Assembly: GCF_018138085.1 (NCBI RefSeq)
Contig: NZ_CP073105.1
Coordinates: forward strand, 3,844,001 to 3,908,000
Length of the DNA stretch: 64,000 nucleotides
Direction: 5' to 3'
Source: Stutzerimonas stutzeri
GTDB taxonomy: Bacteria; Pseudomonadota; Gammaproteobacteria; Pseudomonadales; Pseudomonadaceae
Translations under genes and position numbers: made by a program
The notes under the pieces: model-generated
The model's database searches: none
Seen by the model: the letters and a program-made list of their open reading frames with translations, nothing else
What the model was told of the DNA's origin: nothing
Shown here: positions 25,704 to 33,667 of the stretch, piece after piece
Position numbering within the stretch: position 1 is the stretch's first letter
Layout: each line of letters opens with the position of its first letter

Positions 25704-26687
25704 ATGTACCAACCGAGCACGACTCCCTACCAAGAGCATAGGGGATTCAAACGGACCTTCAGGCAGGGTCATCTAAGCCTTGGGCTGTTCTTTCCCCTGG
25801 AGGCTTTCGAAGGTGATACACCGAGCATGCTAGATCAGGTCGCGCTGGCCAAACGTGCAGAGGCACTTGGTTTTTCGGCGCTCTGGTTTCGCGACGTCCC
25901 GCTCAGGGACCCAAGCTTCGGTGATGTCGGCCAGGTTTTCGACCCTTGGGTGTATCTGGGCTACATCGCAGCCCATACAACAAAAATCGCACTAGGCACC
26001 GCCTCCATCGCCCTTACTTTGCGTAATCCCTTGCACACGGCAAAGGCCGCAGCGAGCATTGATCAGTTGAGCGGAGGTCGCTTGCTCCTGGGAGTAGCCT
26101 CTGGCGATCGTCCCGTGGAGTTTCCCGCATTCAGCGTTGATCCAGAAAAGCGTGGCGAGACCTTTCAAGAAAACCTCAATGTGATACGCCAAGCCCATCG
26201 AACACACTTCGAGCCCATTCGCTGGAGTCACGGCGAGTTACTGGGGGCCGATCTCGTTCCCAAACCTACGACTCGGGAAATACCGCTATTCGTAACTGGA
26301 CATAGCCGCCAGTCGCTCGATTGGATCGCGCGTGAAAGCCATGGATGGATCAACTATCCACGTCCGCCAAAAATACAGCGACTCATCGTGGAAGATTGGC
26401 GACAGGAAACGGCTAAACAATGTGGCACTATCTACAAGCCGTTCTTGCAATCGCTGTATATCGACCTGGACGAACACCCATCCACGCCACCCTCGCCTAT
26501 CCATCTAGGATTCCGACTGGGACGTAACCACCTGCGGGCCTTGCTGGATACACTTCAGGAAATCGGTGTAGATCACGTCATCCTGAACCTCAAGTATGGT
26601 AAACGCCCCGCAGCAGAGGTTATCGAGGAACTTGGCAAACATATCGTCCCGCAATTCGGCGCACAGGTGCCCGATAGTCCTACCTGA
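25704..26687 (+). CDS. Luciferase-like (LLM) flavin oxidoreductase
   Basis: 327 residues, GAGGAAG ribosome site. Bacterial-luciferase fold: HLSLGLFFPLEAF, AKRAEALGFSALWFRDVPL, YIAAHTTKIALGTASIALTLRNP, SGGRLLLGVASGDRPVEF. It likely uses reduced flavin to oxidise a small molecule; substrate unknown. Gene order OYE, LLM, ArsR in one direction suggests one functional group. After the stop a 10-bp hairpin (26713-26737, CCAGCCCGTC/GACGGGCTGG) may terminate. Confidence 0.82.
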   Translation: MYQPSTTPYQEHRGFKRTFRQGHLSLGLFFPLEAFEGDTPSMLDQVALAKRAEALGFSALWFRDVPLRDPSFGDVGQVFDPWVYLGYIAAHTTKIALGTASIALTLRNPLHTAKAAASIDQLSGGRLLLGVASGDRPVEFPAFSVDPEKRGETFQENLNVIRQAHRTHFEPIRWSHGELLGADLVPKPTTREIPLFVTGHSRQSLDWIARESHGWINYPRPPKIQRLIVEDWRQETAKQCGTIYKPFLQSLYIDLDEHPSTPPSPIHLGFRLGRNHLRALLDTLQEIGVDHVILNLKYGKRPAAEVIEELGKHIVPQFGAQVPDSPT

Positions 26688-26786
26688 CAGGACAATAGGA
26701 TTCCAGTCCAAACCAGCCCGTCATTGCGACGGGCTGGCGCGCAGAGATCATGGCGAAGCCTTCCAATTTGATGCGCGAATCAGGAA

Positions 26787-26800
26787 GATATCTAGATATC
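26787..26800. promoter_or_regulatory. Perfect palindrome before arsR
   Basis: GATATCTAGATATC, 14-bp perfect palindrome 26 nt upstream of the ArsR-type ATG; candidate autoregulatory operator. Confidence 0.6.
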
Positions 26801-26825
26801 GGAAAAAACAGGTCTCAAAAAATTC

Positions 26826-27131
26826 ATGACTATTGACGTCAACGAAGCCCTGAAAGCATTGGCGAACCCGACGCGCCTTGCCATCCTCAATTGGCTCAAG
26901 GATCCCAGGACAGTCTTTCCCGAGCAGCAAGTCGACCCAGAAACGGTAGGCGTGTGCGTCAGTATCATCCAAGAGCGCACGGGCCTCTCTCAGTCAACGA
27001 CATCGCTTTATCTCGCAGCTCTACAGCGCGCGCAATTGGTGACATCGCAGCGGATCGGCCCCTGGACCTACTACAAACGCCACGATGAGAATATTGATGC
27101 CTTCTTCAAGGCGCTGCAAGAAAGAATCTAG
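26826..27131 (+). CDS. ArsR-family transcriptional regulator
   Basis: 101 residues with an ArsR winged HTH: EALKALANPTRLAILNWLKDP, CVSIIQERTGLSQSTTSLYLAALQRAQLVTSQRIGPWTYYKR. One Cys only in this region (VGVCVS), so it is not a typical multi-Cys arsenic sensor; a single redox-sensitive Cys could sense electrophiles, as in some quinone sensors. Probably controls the OYE/LLM genes or itself through the palindrome just upstream. Confidence 0.83.
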   Translation: MTIDVNEALKALANPTRLAILNWLKDPRTVFPEQQVDPETVGVCVSIIQERTGLSQSTTSLYLAALQRAQLVTSQRIGPWTYYKRHDENIDAFFKALQERI

Positions 27132-27414
27132 GGCTGCACACCCTTGTATTTCTGATTGATTTCAGTCTTTGCCGATGTCAAAAACAGCAATCTGACTAAA
27201 TAACGATCAGATCATCCGAAGCTTCGAGTGATCGAACAGCATTACCAGTGATGCGGTGCGCGGAAAGAAGGCTCCTATAGCAAAACTGCCACTTGACAAC
27301 GCTGAAACCAGGGGCTGAATACGCAAAAGACAGCACACTCCAGAGAGGGACGCGAAGCCCTTCAAGTGCTCTTCTACGGCCAACCTTCTTTAGGGGGCAG
27401 CATAGATTTTCAAC

Positions 27415-27612
27415 ATGACAGAACCGCGCCATAACCCTGAGTGTATCGGCCTGGTACTCGCCGCCGGCACCGGGCAGCGCTTCGGCAGCGACAAACGCTG
27501 CGCCAAGCTGGCCGACGGCAACAGCCTGCTACGCGCAACAGTGCTGCGCACGCAAGAAGTCTTCAGCGATGTTCGAGTCGTGCTAAAAGCCGAGGACGAT
27601 GTCCAGGCCCTA
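27415..27612 (+). pseudogene. MocA/MobA-like nucleotidyltransferase, N-terminal fragment
   Basis: The start CIGLVLAAGTGQRFGSDKR is the nucleotide-binding signature of molybdenum-cofactor cytidylyl/guanylyltransferases, followed by LLRATVLRTQEVFSDVRVVL. At about 27610 the sequence enters the island-boundary repeat and homology ends; about 66 of ~190 expected residues remain. The frame runs on to 27702 by chance. The gene was broken where the repeat joins, so this marks an integration or recombination junction. Confidence 0.75.
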
Positions 27613-27660
27613 CTCGCCAATGCATGCAAAACCGCTCTCACAGATAGGTTAATGCCATGC

Positions 27661-27688
27661 TTGACAAGACTCGAAAGGTTCATATACT
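27661..27688 (+). promoter_or_regulatory. Strong sigma70-like promoter in right repeat
   Basis: TTGACA (27661-27666), 16-nt spacer, TATACT (27683-27688); identical boxes to the left copy. Confidence 0.65.
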
Positions 27689-27811
27689 CGCGCTCACTGT
27701 GAGCAATCCAACAAATCAAAATTTCTTGCACAATGCGCTGAAGCCTTGATTTGGCCGGGATATTGAAGTTTGGGATTCAAATCCCCCCGGCTCCACCAAT
27801 TCGAAACACTT

Positions 27812-27848
27812 AAACCCCTGATTTTCCTAGTGAATTTCGGGGGTTTTT
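27812..27848 (+). terminator. Terminator of right repeat unit
   Basis: AAACCCCTGA with TTCGGGGGTTTTT across the loop; one stem difference from the left copy (CAGGGG to CGGGGG), still able to pair. Confidence 0.7.
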
Positions 27849-27899
27849 GCTTTCTGGGATAGCGGTGTCGAATGAGTACCGACGCTACGCTGTTTTGGG

Positions 27900-28405
27900 T
27901 CGAGCACCGGCCCGAAACGAATAGCCTCCTGATCCGGCGCCAGATGCGCATACCGCATCGTCATGACCAGGCTCGAATGGCCCAGGATTCTGCAGCGTCA
28001 GGATGTTCCCGCCGTTCTGGATGAAGTGGCTGCCGAAGAATGCCGCAGCGCATGGGCGGCCTGCCCTCTCGGTAGCCGGGTCGTTGTCCTGGCGAGCGCT
28101 CGGCGGAACGAGGTGATCGAATGCATGAACGGGCTATGCTCCCTCCAGTGCTTCACAATCCGCTTCTCCAGTTCGGCACAGATCGCACTTTTCGCTTTTT
28201 GTCCCGCTGAACGTGATGACCCATTACGAGCACTGGTCGGCTTCAACTTTTCCGCCTCGGACCATCGAGCATCGGTCGCCAAGCAAATCAGCACAACCGG
28301 TTCGACATGAGGGTTATCGCAGCCACTGCAGATCGAATCGAGCAGCTCGGCAATCTGGCAGTTCGTCAGCCAGGAAAGCTCTCTTTCCTGGATCTTCAAT
28401 GGCTT
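27900..28405 (-). pseudogene. Tyrosine integrase, decayed remnant
   Basis: Fragments in several frames match the integrase at 12089-12877: KIQERELSWLTN, CDNPHVEPVVLICLATDARW (catalytic Arg kept in altered context), SITSFRRALARTTTRLPRGQ, AAHALRH, and near 27940 the RYAHLAP region. Frameshifts interrupt it after the HALRH motif and around the SGTKSGK strand. The N-terminal half is missing. Evidence for an older related element integrated at the same site. Confidence 0.8.
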
Positions 28406-29074
28406 TACTTTGACGCTTCAGCGCCGCCTCGGAGACGATCAGCATGGCGCTGGCGTCGCAGGTCTTGCTCGACACCGCTGCGGCCATACGGTCACAGCCG
28501 AACAGAACATCCCGTTCAGCCATCTTCGCCAGGGTCGTCGGGCGGTGTTTCGTCGTGCTCGACCCAGCCAGCGGTCGCGAGTGAAGCGGCCCTTGGCGAT
28601 GGCCACGCAGGGCGCGCTGGTGCGACTCCAGCGCATAGGCCTCCAGCGCCTCGCGTGACAACAGCCAATTTCCGGCGATCATTTGTGCCGTCTTGAACTG
28701 GTTGGCGGCTGCGCGCCGTGGCGTCGCACCCAGCCCTCGGAGCCGAAGAACGGATCGGTGAAACCGAGCGGCTCGGCGGCAGTGATGCCGAAGAGATCGA
28801 AATCTGCGTCATGGTCTGCACCCCGCCAGAGACGCCGCTTGGCCGAGCCGGCGCCAAATTACAGAACCGCAATCTCCCCGGATGGTTGCGTTTTTTTGCC
28901 TCGCGCTCGCACGTATCGAGTACCGCCCCAAGGGCAACACGCCCCCCGACATTCGCACCTCACCTGCCTGGCTCGGCATAAACAGATCGGATATGCGCTT
29001 AACCATTTCCCAGCATCCGGCGATCCGTTACGACCTAAAGTGAGCCAACCCCAACAAGAAGAAGAGGTGGCGTT
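28406..29074. other. Degenerate stretch between islands and tannase
   Basis: About 0.67 kb, GC-rich. Overlapping frames on both strands reach 80-130 codons but none has a convincing ribosome site or family. One minus-strand frame (start MIAGNWLLSREALEAYALES near 28682) looks protein-like and runs into the integrase remnant; it may be a phage or plasmid gene fragment. The last 100 bp hold the tannase promoter region. Confidence 0.45.
28978..28992 (+). promoter_or_regulatory. Predicted GalR site upstream of tannase
   Basis: ATAAACAGATCGGAT, one of four related sites (see 30830, 34948, 38650). It has the LysR T-N11-A form and lies inside a GCATA...TATGC dyad, 82 nt before the tannase ATG. Inference from sequence comparison within the window. 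Confidence 0.5.
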
Positions 29075-30811
29075 ATGAGACTCCCACTGGTAAGCGGAGC
29101 GTTGCTACTAGCCCTGATCGCAGGCCCCGTGCTGGCTGCAGGACAAACGGATCTAAAACGGTCGGATTACCACGATAAACACGGACAGCCAGTACAGCCA
29201 CAGGTAGTCGGGCCCGTCGCGTCCTGCTCATCACTGTCCGGGGTCGATCTGACATCGATCGGCGGCGCCGGCAGCCGAGTAGTGACGGCCAAACAGCAGG
29301 TGAACGATGACGGCGTCGCGGTCTGCGCAGTCGCGGGTGTGCTAGCACCGAGTATCGGCTTCCAGGTGGAGCTGCCAACTCGGACCTGGACCCAGCGTTA
29401 CTTGCAGGTGGGCTGCGGTGGGTTGTGTGGAAGCATCTCGCTCGATGCGCCTGCCGCCAATGGCTGCGTCCCGCTGCACGACGGCCGTTTCGTCGTAGCG
29501 AGTACCGACATGGGCCACCAAGGCAACGGCGGCGCGTTTGGCAGCGATCCGCAAAAGCGCGCCGACTTCGCCTATCGTGGCGTACACCTGACAGCGTTGG
29601 CGTCGAAAGCGTTGATCGAAGCTTTCTACGGCCAGCAACCTGAATACTCGTATTTCTCCGGCTGCTCTGACGGCGGTCGCGAAGCGCTGGTGGAAGCCCA
29701 GCGCTATCCCGACGACTTCAACGGCATCGTCGCCGGTGCGCCGGCAATGAATTTTCAAGTGCAGAACTCCCTGCTTCACGGCTGGCAGGCGCAGGTCAAC
29801 AAGGCGCCCGATGGCCGAGCCGTGCTGGTCGCCTCGCGCCTACCCGTGCTGCATAAGGCGGTGCTGGCCCAATGCGATGGATTGGACGGGCAAACCGATG
29901 GCCTGCTAAGCGATCCGCGAATCTGCGAATTCGACCCTGCCACGATCCAGTGCGCGTCGGATGAGGACAGCAGCCAATGCCTGACCACAGCGGAAGTCCG
30001 AACTGCTCGGCTTATCTACCAAGGGCCTCGGGATGCCGAGACCGGCGAACGACTCGCAGTTGGCGGACCACAGCCCGGCTCCGAGCTCGCCTGGTCTGGC
30101 GTGTTCGTCCCGGAGACCGTAGACGATCCGCTTTTCAGCGAAACCATTGCCCTCGACGCCCTTCGCTATCTTGTATTCGAAGCGGCACCGCAACCGGCTT
30201 ATACCCTTGATCAATTGGCCTTCAATGCCGAAACCTTCGACCGGCTGCGTGCTCGCCATCCACTGTTCGACGCGACCAATCCCGACCTTTCAGCCTTCGC
30301 GCGCAAGGGCGGCAAGTTGATTCTGTGGCATGGCTGGTCGGACCAGCACATCTCGCCGATCAACACCATTGCCTACCACGAAGCCGTGCAACGCTACATG
30401 GGTGAACGTCAGGCCAATCGATTTGAGCGTCTTTATTTGGTGCCCGGGATGTACCACTGCAGCGGGGGCGAAGGCCCTAGCGAAATGGACCTGCTATCTC
30501 CCGTGATGCGGTGGGTCGAGTCCGGTTGGGCTCCTGACGAGATCATCGTCCACAAGGCTAGCGCTGAAGCTGATGAAGGTATGACCGCAGCCACGAGCGG
30601 CAAGAACGCCGGCGACAGGCACGGCAAAAAACCGGTGTCCGTTGCAGAAGGCATGCCGGTCTACCCGTATCCTTACGTGGCTCGCTACGCAGGTCGCGGC
30701 AACTCGCACAACGGCGGTGCCTACAAGCGTGGCGCGCCGCTGACCAACGCCCTGACACCGGACTGGCGAGGCACCGGTTTCTACGCGCCATACCAGCCGC
30801 GCGAGCTGTGA
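29075..30811 (+). CDS. Secreted tannase/feruloyl-esterase-family hydrolase
   Basis: 578 residues, signal peptide MRLPLVSGALLLALIAGPVLA. Alpha/beta hydrolase of the fungal tannase/feruloyl esterase family: early Cys in VASCSSL, nucleophile elbow GCSDGG (about residue 202) with the adjacent Cys, Asp region LILWHGWSDQHISP and His-Cys YHCSGGEGP near 470, forming the CS-D-HC arrangement typical of this family. It would hydrolyse galloyl esters (tannins, propyl gallate) outside the cytoplasm. The gallate transporter and gallate dioxygenase genes follow, so gallate is the likely product. Confidence 0.87.
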   Translation: MRLPLVSGALLLALIAGPVLAAGQTDLKRSDYHDKHGQPVQPQVVGPVASCSSLSGVDLTSIGGAGSRVVTAKQQVNDDGVAVCAVAGVLAPSIGFQVELPTRTWTQRYLQVGCGGLCGSISLDAPAANGCVPLHDGRFVVASTDMGHQGNGGAFGSDPQKRADFAYRGVHLTALASKALIEAFYGQQPEYSYFSGCSDGGREALVEAQRYPDDFNGIVAGAPAMNFQVQNSLLHGWQAQVNKAPDGRAVLVASRLPVLHKAVLAQCDGLDGQTDGLLSDPRICEFDPATIQCASDEDSSQCLTTAEVRTARLIYQGPRDAETGERLAVGGPQPGSELAWSGVFVPETVDDPLFSETIALDALRYLVFEAAPQPAYTLDQLAFNAETFDRLRARHPLFDATNPDLSAFARKGGKLILWHGWSDQHISPINTIAYHEAVQRYMGERQANRFERLYLVPGMYHCSGGEGPSEMDLLSPVMRWVESGWAPDEIIVHKASAEADEGMTAATSGKNAGDRHGKKPVSVAEGMPVYPYPYVARYAGRGNSHNGGAYKRGAPLTNALTPDWRGTGFYAPYQPREL

Positions 30812-30829
30812 ACCCACCCCGGTAATCCT

Positions 30830-30844
30830 ATAAATAAAACGGAT
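30830..30844 (+). promoter_or_regulatory. Predicted GalR site upstream of galT
   Basis: ATAAATAAAACGGAT, 12 of 15 bases shared with the tannase site and 12 with the galB site. T-N11-A form. 121 nt before the galT start, between the tannase stop and the hairpin at 30912. Confidence 0.5.
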
Positions 30845-30911
30845 GCCCGCTTAACGATTTACCAGACGCATATTCACCTCGGTGCGCTTACAGTCAGGGC
30901 ACCAAGAACGG

Positions 30912-30940
30912 GGGAGTCCGGAAACGGACTCCCTCTTTTT
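30912..30940 (+). terminator. Intrinsic terminator between tannase and galT
   Basis: GGGAGTCCG-GAAA-CGGACTCCC followed by TCTTTTT. GC-rich 9-bp stem with a stable tetraloop. It ends 25 nt before galT and downstream of the putative galT regulatory site, so it could also act as an attenuator in the galT leader. Confidence 0.8.
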
Positions 30941-30964
30941 CTACAAAAATAAAAGGTGAGTGCT

Positions 30965-32302
30965 ATGGGCAATACCACAGTCGATGTGAAGACGTGGATT
31001 GATGATCGACCCGTGTCCCGCTATCAATGGCTGATTCTCGGTCTATGTTTTCTGATCGTCGTGTTCGACGGTTTCGATGTCGCCGTAATGGGCTTCATTG
31101 CCCCCTCGCTGATGCAGGAGTGGGGCCTTTCACGCGCCGCGTTCGGTCCGGTAATGAGCGCCGGCATGGTCGGGCTGGCCATCGGCGCATTAGCCGCCGG
31201 TCCGTACGCCGACCGCTTCGGCCGCAAGACCGTGCTGCTGACTGCGGTCACGATCTTCAGTGTGCTCAGCTTGGCCTGCGCCTTTGCGCGCAACCCTTTC
31301 GAGCTGGCCGGCCTGCGGCTAGTCATTGGCATCGCGCTGGGCGCCGCACTGCCGAACACCACGACGCTGCTATCGGAGTACCTGCCGGCTGGCAAGCGCG
31401 CGCTGCTGATCACATTGATGTTTACCGGTTTCAATCTGGGTTCCGGCTGCGGCGGCTTTCTGGCGGCCTACCTGATTCCTCACCATGGCTGGCAAGCCGT
31501 TCTGGCCGCAGGCGGCGTTCTGCCGTTGCTGCTGTTGCCCTTGCTGTGGCTTTATCTGCCCGAATCGGCGCGTTTCCTCGCGTCGAAGCAAGCACCGGCA
31601 CATCGTATCGCCGCGGTATTGAACAAGCTTGGCGGGCAATTCAGTGCCTCGACCCGCTTCATCACCACCGATTCCAACGCCCCGACTAAACAGCCGGTAC
31701 GCATGCTGTTCAGCGAAAAATATCGTTTCGGCACTCTGGCGCTGTGGCTGACCTATTTCATGGGGCTGTTGGTCATTTACCTGATGATGGGCTGGCTACC
31801 GACCCTGCTGCGTGACGGCGGCGTCTCCATCGAACGCGCTGCGACCATCACTGGGCTGTTCCAGATCGGCGGCACCGTCGGTGCCCTGATGGTCGGCTGG
31901 CTGATGGACCGTCGCAACCCCAACCGCGTCATCGCCGGCTCCTATGCACTCGGCGGGGTGGCCATTCTGTTACTCGGCGCTTTCAGCCTGGAATCCAGCC
32001 TGTTGACCCTCGGCGTTATGGCCGCTGGCTTCTGTATGAGCGGTGCGCAGACCGGGCTCAACGCCTTCGCCCCGGCCTACTATCCGACCGCGTTCCGCGC
32101 TACCGGCGTGAGCTGGATGCTGGGGATCGGCCGATTTGGCGCAATTTTCGGTTCGCTCGTCGGCGGCATTGTCCTAAGCCTCGGCCTGGGCCTGCCCACC
32201 CTCTTCGCCCTGCTGGGACTGCCAGCATTCATCGCGGCCTTGGCGATCCTCGCCAACGGCCATGCCGCACGCCAAGCCAACCGCGCCGTTGCGGCGCACT
32301 GA
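30965..32302 (+). CDS. galT: GalT, gallate transporter (MFS, AAHS family)
   Basis: 445 residues from ATG 30965 (AAGGTGAG upstream). Twelve hydrophobic segments; AAHS signature in TM1 with DGFDVAVMGFIAPSL (paired Asp needed for aromatic-acid/H+ symport) and the MFS loop motif GPYADRFGRKTVLL between TM2 and TM3. PcaK/BenK relatives import aromatic acids. The 17-nt gap to galA and the tannase upstream identify the substrate as gallate, as for GalT in P. putida. Confidence 0.88.
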   Translation: MGNTTVDVKTWIDDRPVSRYQWLILGLCFLIVVFDGFDVAVMGFIAPSLMQEWGLSRAAFGPVMSAGMVGLAIGALAAGPYADRFGRKTVLLTAVTIFSVLSLACAFARNPFELAGLRLVIGIALGAALPNTTTLLSEYLPAGKRALLITLMFTGFNLGSGCGGFLAAYLIPHHGWQAVLAAGGVLPLLLLPLLWLYLPESARFLASKQAPAHRIAAVLNKLGGQFSASTRFITTDSNAPTKQPVRMLFSEKYRFGTLALWLTYFMGLLVIYLMMGWLPTLLRDGGVSIERAATITGLFQIGGTVGALMVGWLMDRRNPNRVIAGSYALGGVAILLLGAFSLESSLLTLGVMAAGFCMSGAQTGLNAFAPAYYPTAFRATGVSWMLGIGRFGAIFGSLVGGIVLSLGLGLPTLFALLGLPAFIAALAILANGHAARQANRAVAAH

Positions 32303-32319
32303 AAACTAGGACCGACCTC

Positions 32320-33576
32320 ATGGCACGCATCATCGGCGGACTCGCCGTCTCGCATACCCCCACCATTGGCTTCGCCGTGGATCATGACAAAAAGGAAGAC
32401 GCGGCCTGGGCGCCTATCTTCGAGAGCTTCGAGCCGATCAAACAATGGCTGAGCGAGAAGAAGCCCGACGTCCTGTTCTACATCTTCAACGACCACGTCA
32501 CTTCGTTCTTCTTCGACCACTATGGGGCCTTCTCCCTGGGCGTCGACGAGCACTACGATGTGGCCGACGAAGGTGGTCACGCTCGCGACCTCCCGGGCAT
32601 TGGCGGTCACGCCGCGCTATCGCGACACATCGGCCACAGCCTGATGGCCGACGAATTCGACATGAGCTTCTTCCGCGACAAGCCGCTGGACCACGGTTTC
32701 TTCTCTCCAATGTCGGCGCTGCTGCCGCACGATGGCGGCTGGCCGGTGGAGATCGTCCCGCTGCAGGTCGGCGTGCTGCAATTCCCGATTCCCAGCGCGG
32801 CGCGCTGCTACAAGCTGGGCCTGGCGCTGCGCAAGGCCATCGAAAGCTACCCCGAAGACCTCAAAGTGGCGATCGTCGCCACCGGAGGCCAGTCGCATCA
32901 GGTGCATGGCGAGCGCTGCGGCTTCAACAACACCGAGTGGGACGCGCAGTTTACCGACCTGCTGATGAATGACCCGGTCAAGCTGACCGAGATGACCGTG
33001 GCCGAATACGCCACCCTCGGCGGACTGGAAGGGTCCGAGGTGATCACCTGGCTGATCATGCGCGGCGCGCTGTCGGCGCAGGTCAAGAAGCTGCACCACG
33101 GCTACTACTTGCCCTCAATGACCGCGATCTGCACGCTGCTGCTGGAAAACCAGGACCAGCCGCTGCCGGTCGCCGCCATCGAACGCCACCGGGCACACAT
33201 GCAGTATCAACTAGCCGGTGTCGAACAGCTCGAAGGCACCTACCCCTTCGACCTCGCCCGCAGCGCCAAGGGCTACCGGCTGAACAAATTCCTGCGGCGG
33301 ATGATCGAGCCGAGCTGGCGCGAGCGCTTCCTCAGCGAGCCCGAAGCCCTGTTCGAGGAAGCCGGCCTGACCGAGGAAGAACGCGACATGCTGCGCCGCC
33401 GCGACTGGCGTGCGCTGATCCAGTACGGCGCGATCTTCTTCGGGCTGGAAAAGCTCGGCGCCGTGGTCGGGATCTCCAACCTGCACATCTACTCCGCCAT
33501 GCGCGGGCAGACGCTCGAAGAGTTCCAGAAGACCCGCAACCAGCAGGTCACCTACGGCGTCGCGCGCAAGCGTTGA
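32320..33576 (+). CDS. galA: Gallate dioxygenase GalA
   Basis: 418 residues, AGGACCGACC before the ATG. Extradiol dioxygenase combining a LigB-type catalytic domain (about 1-280; SHTPTIGFAVD with a metal-ligand His, FYIFNDHVTSFFFDHYG, ATGGQSHQVHG) and a LigA-like C-terminal domain (about 300-418; YRLNKFLRRMIEP, GAIFFGLEKLGAVVGISNLHIYSAMRGQT). This fused length is specific to gallate dioxygenase. It opens gallate at the 4,5 position to 4-oxalomesaconate. Second gene of galTA. Confidence 0.93.
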   Translation: MARIIGGLAVSHTPTIGFAVDHDKKEDAAWAPIFESFEPIKQWLSEKKPDVLFYIFNDHVTSFFFDHYGAFSLGVDEHYDVADEGGHARDLPGIGGHAALSRHIGHSLMADEFDMSFFRDKPLDHGFFSPMSALLPHDGGWPVEIVPLQVGVLQFPIPSAARCYKLGLALRKAIESYPEDLKVAIVATGGQSHQVHGERCGFNNTEWDAQFTDLLMNDPVKLTEMTVAEYATLGGLEGSEVITWLIMRGALSAQVKKLHHGYYLPSMTAICTLLLENQDQPLPVAAIERHRAHMQYQLAGVEQLEGTYPFDLARSAKGYRLNKFLRRMIEPSWRERFLSEPEALFEEAGLTEEERDMLRRRDWRALIQYGAIFFGLEKLGAVVGISNLHIYSAMRGQTLEEFQKTRNQQVTYGVARKR

Positions 33577-33667
33577 TCGTCGACCACGGCGCGGCCGTAG
33601 CCAGCCCAAGTTGTAAGCTGACTGACCGGGAAAATCATGGTTGCGCCAGCGACTCAGCCAGCCGGTG

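Larger units (their letters stand above)
27610..27863 (+). repeat. Island-boundary repeat, right copy
   Basis: Second copy of the 11092-11342 repeat, with scattered differences. Here the tRNA-like 3' segment is complete: GGGATTCAAATCCCCCCGGC followed by TCCACCA (27772-27798). This equals the T-arm, acceptor strand and CCA end of Pseudomonas ssrA as remembered. The two copies are direct repeats about 16.5 kb apart. A decayed integrase lies just to the right, as the integrase lies to the right of the left copy. Confidence 0.76.
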
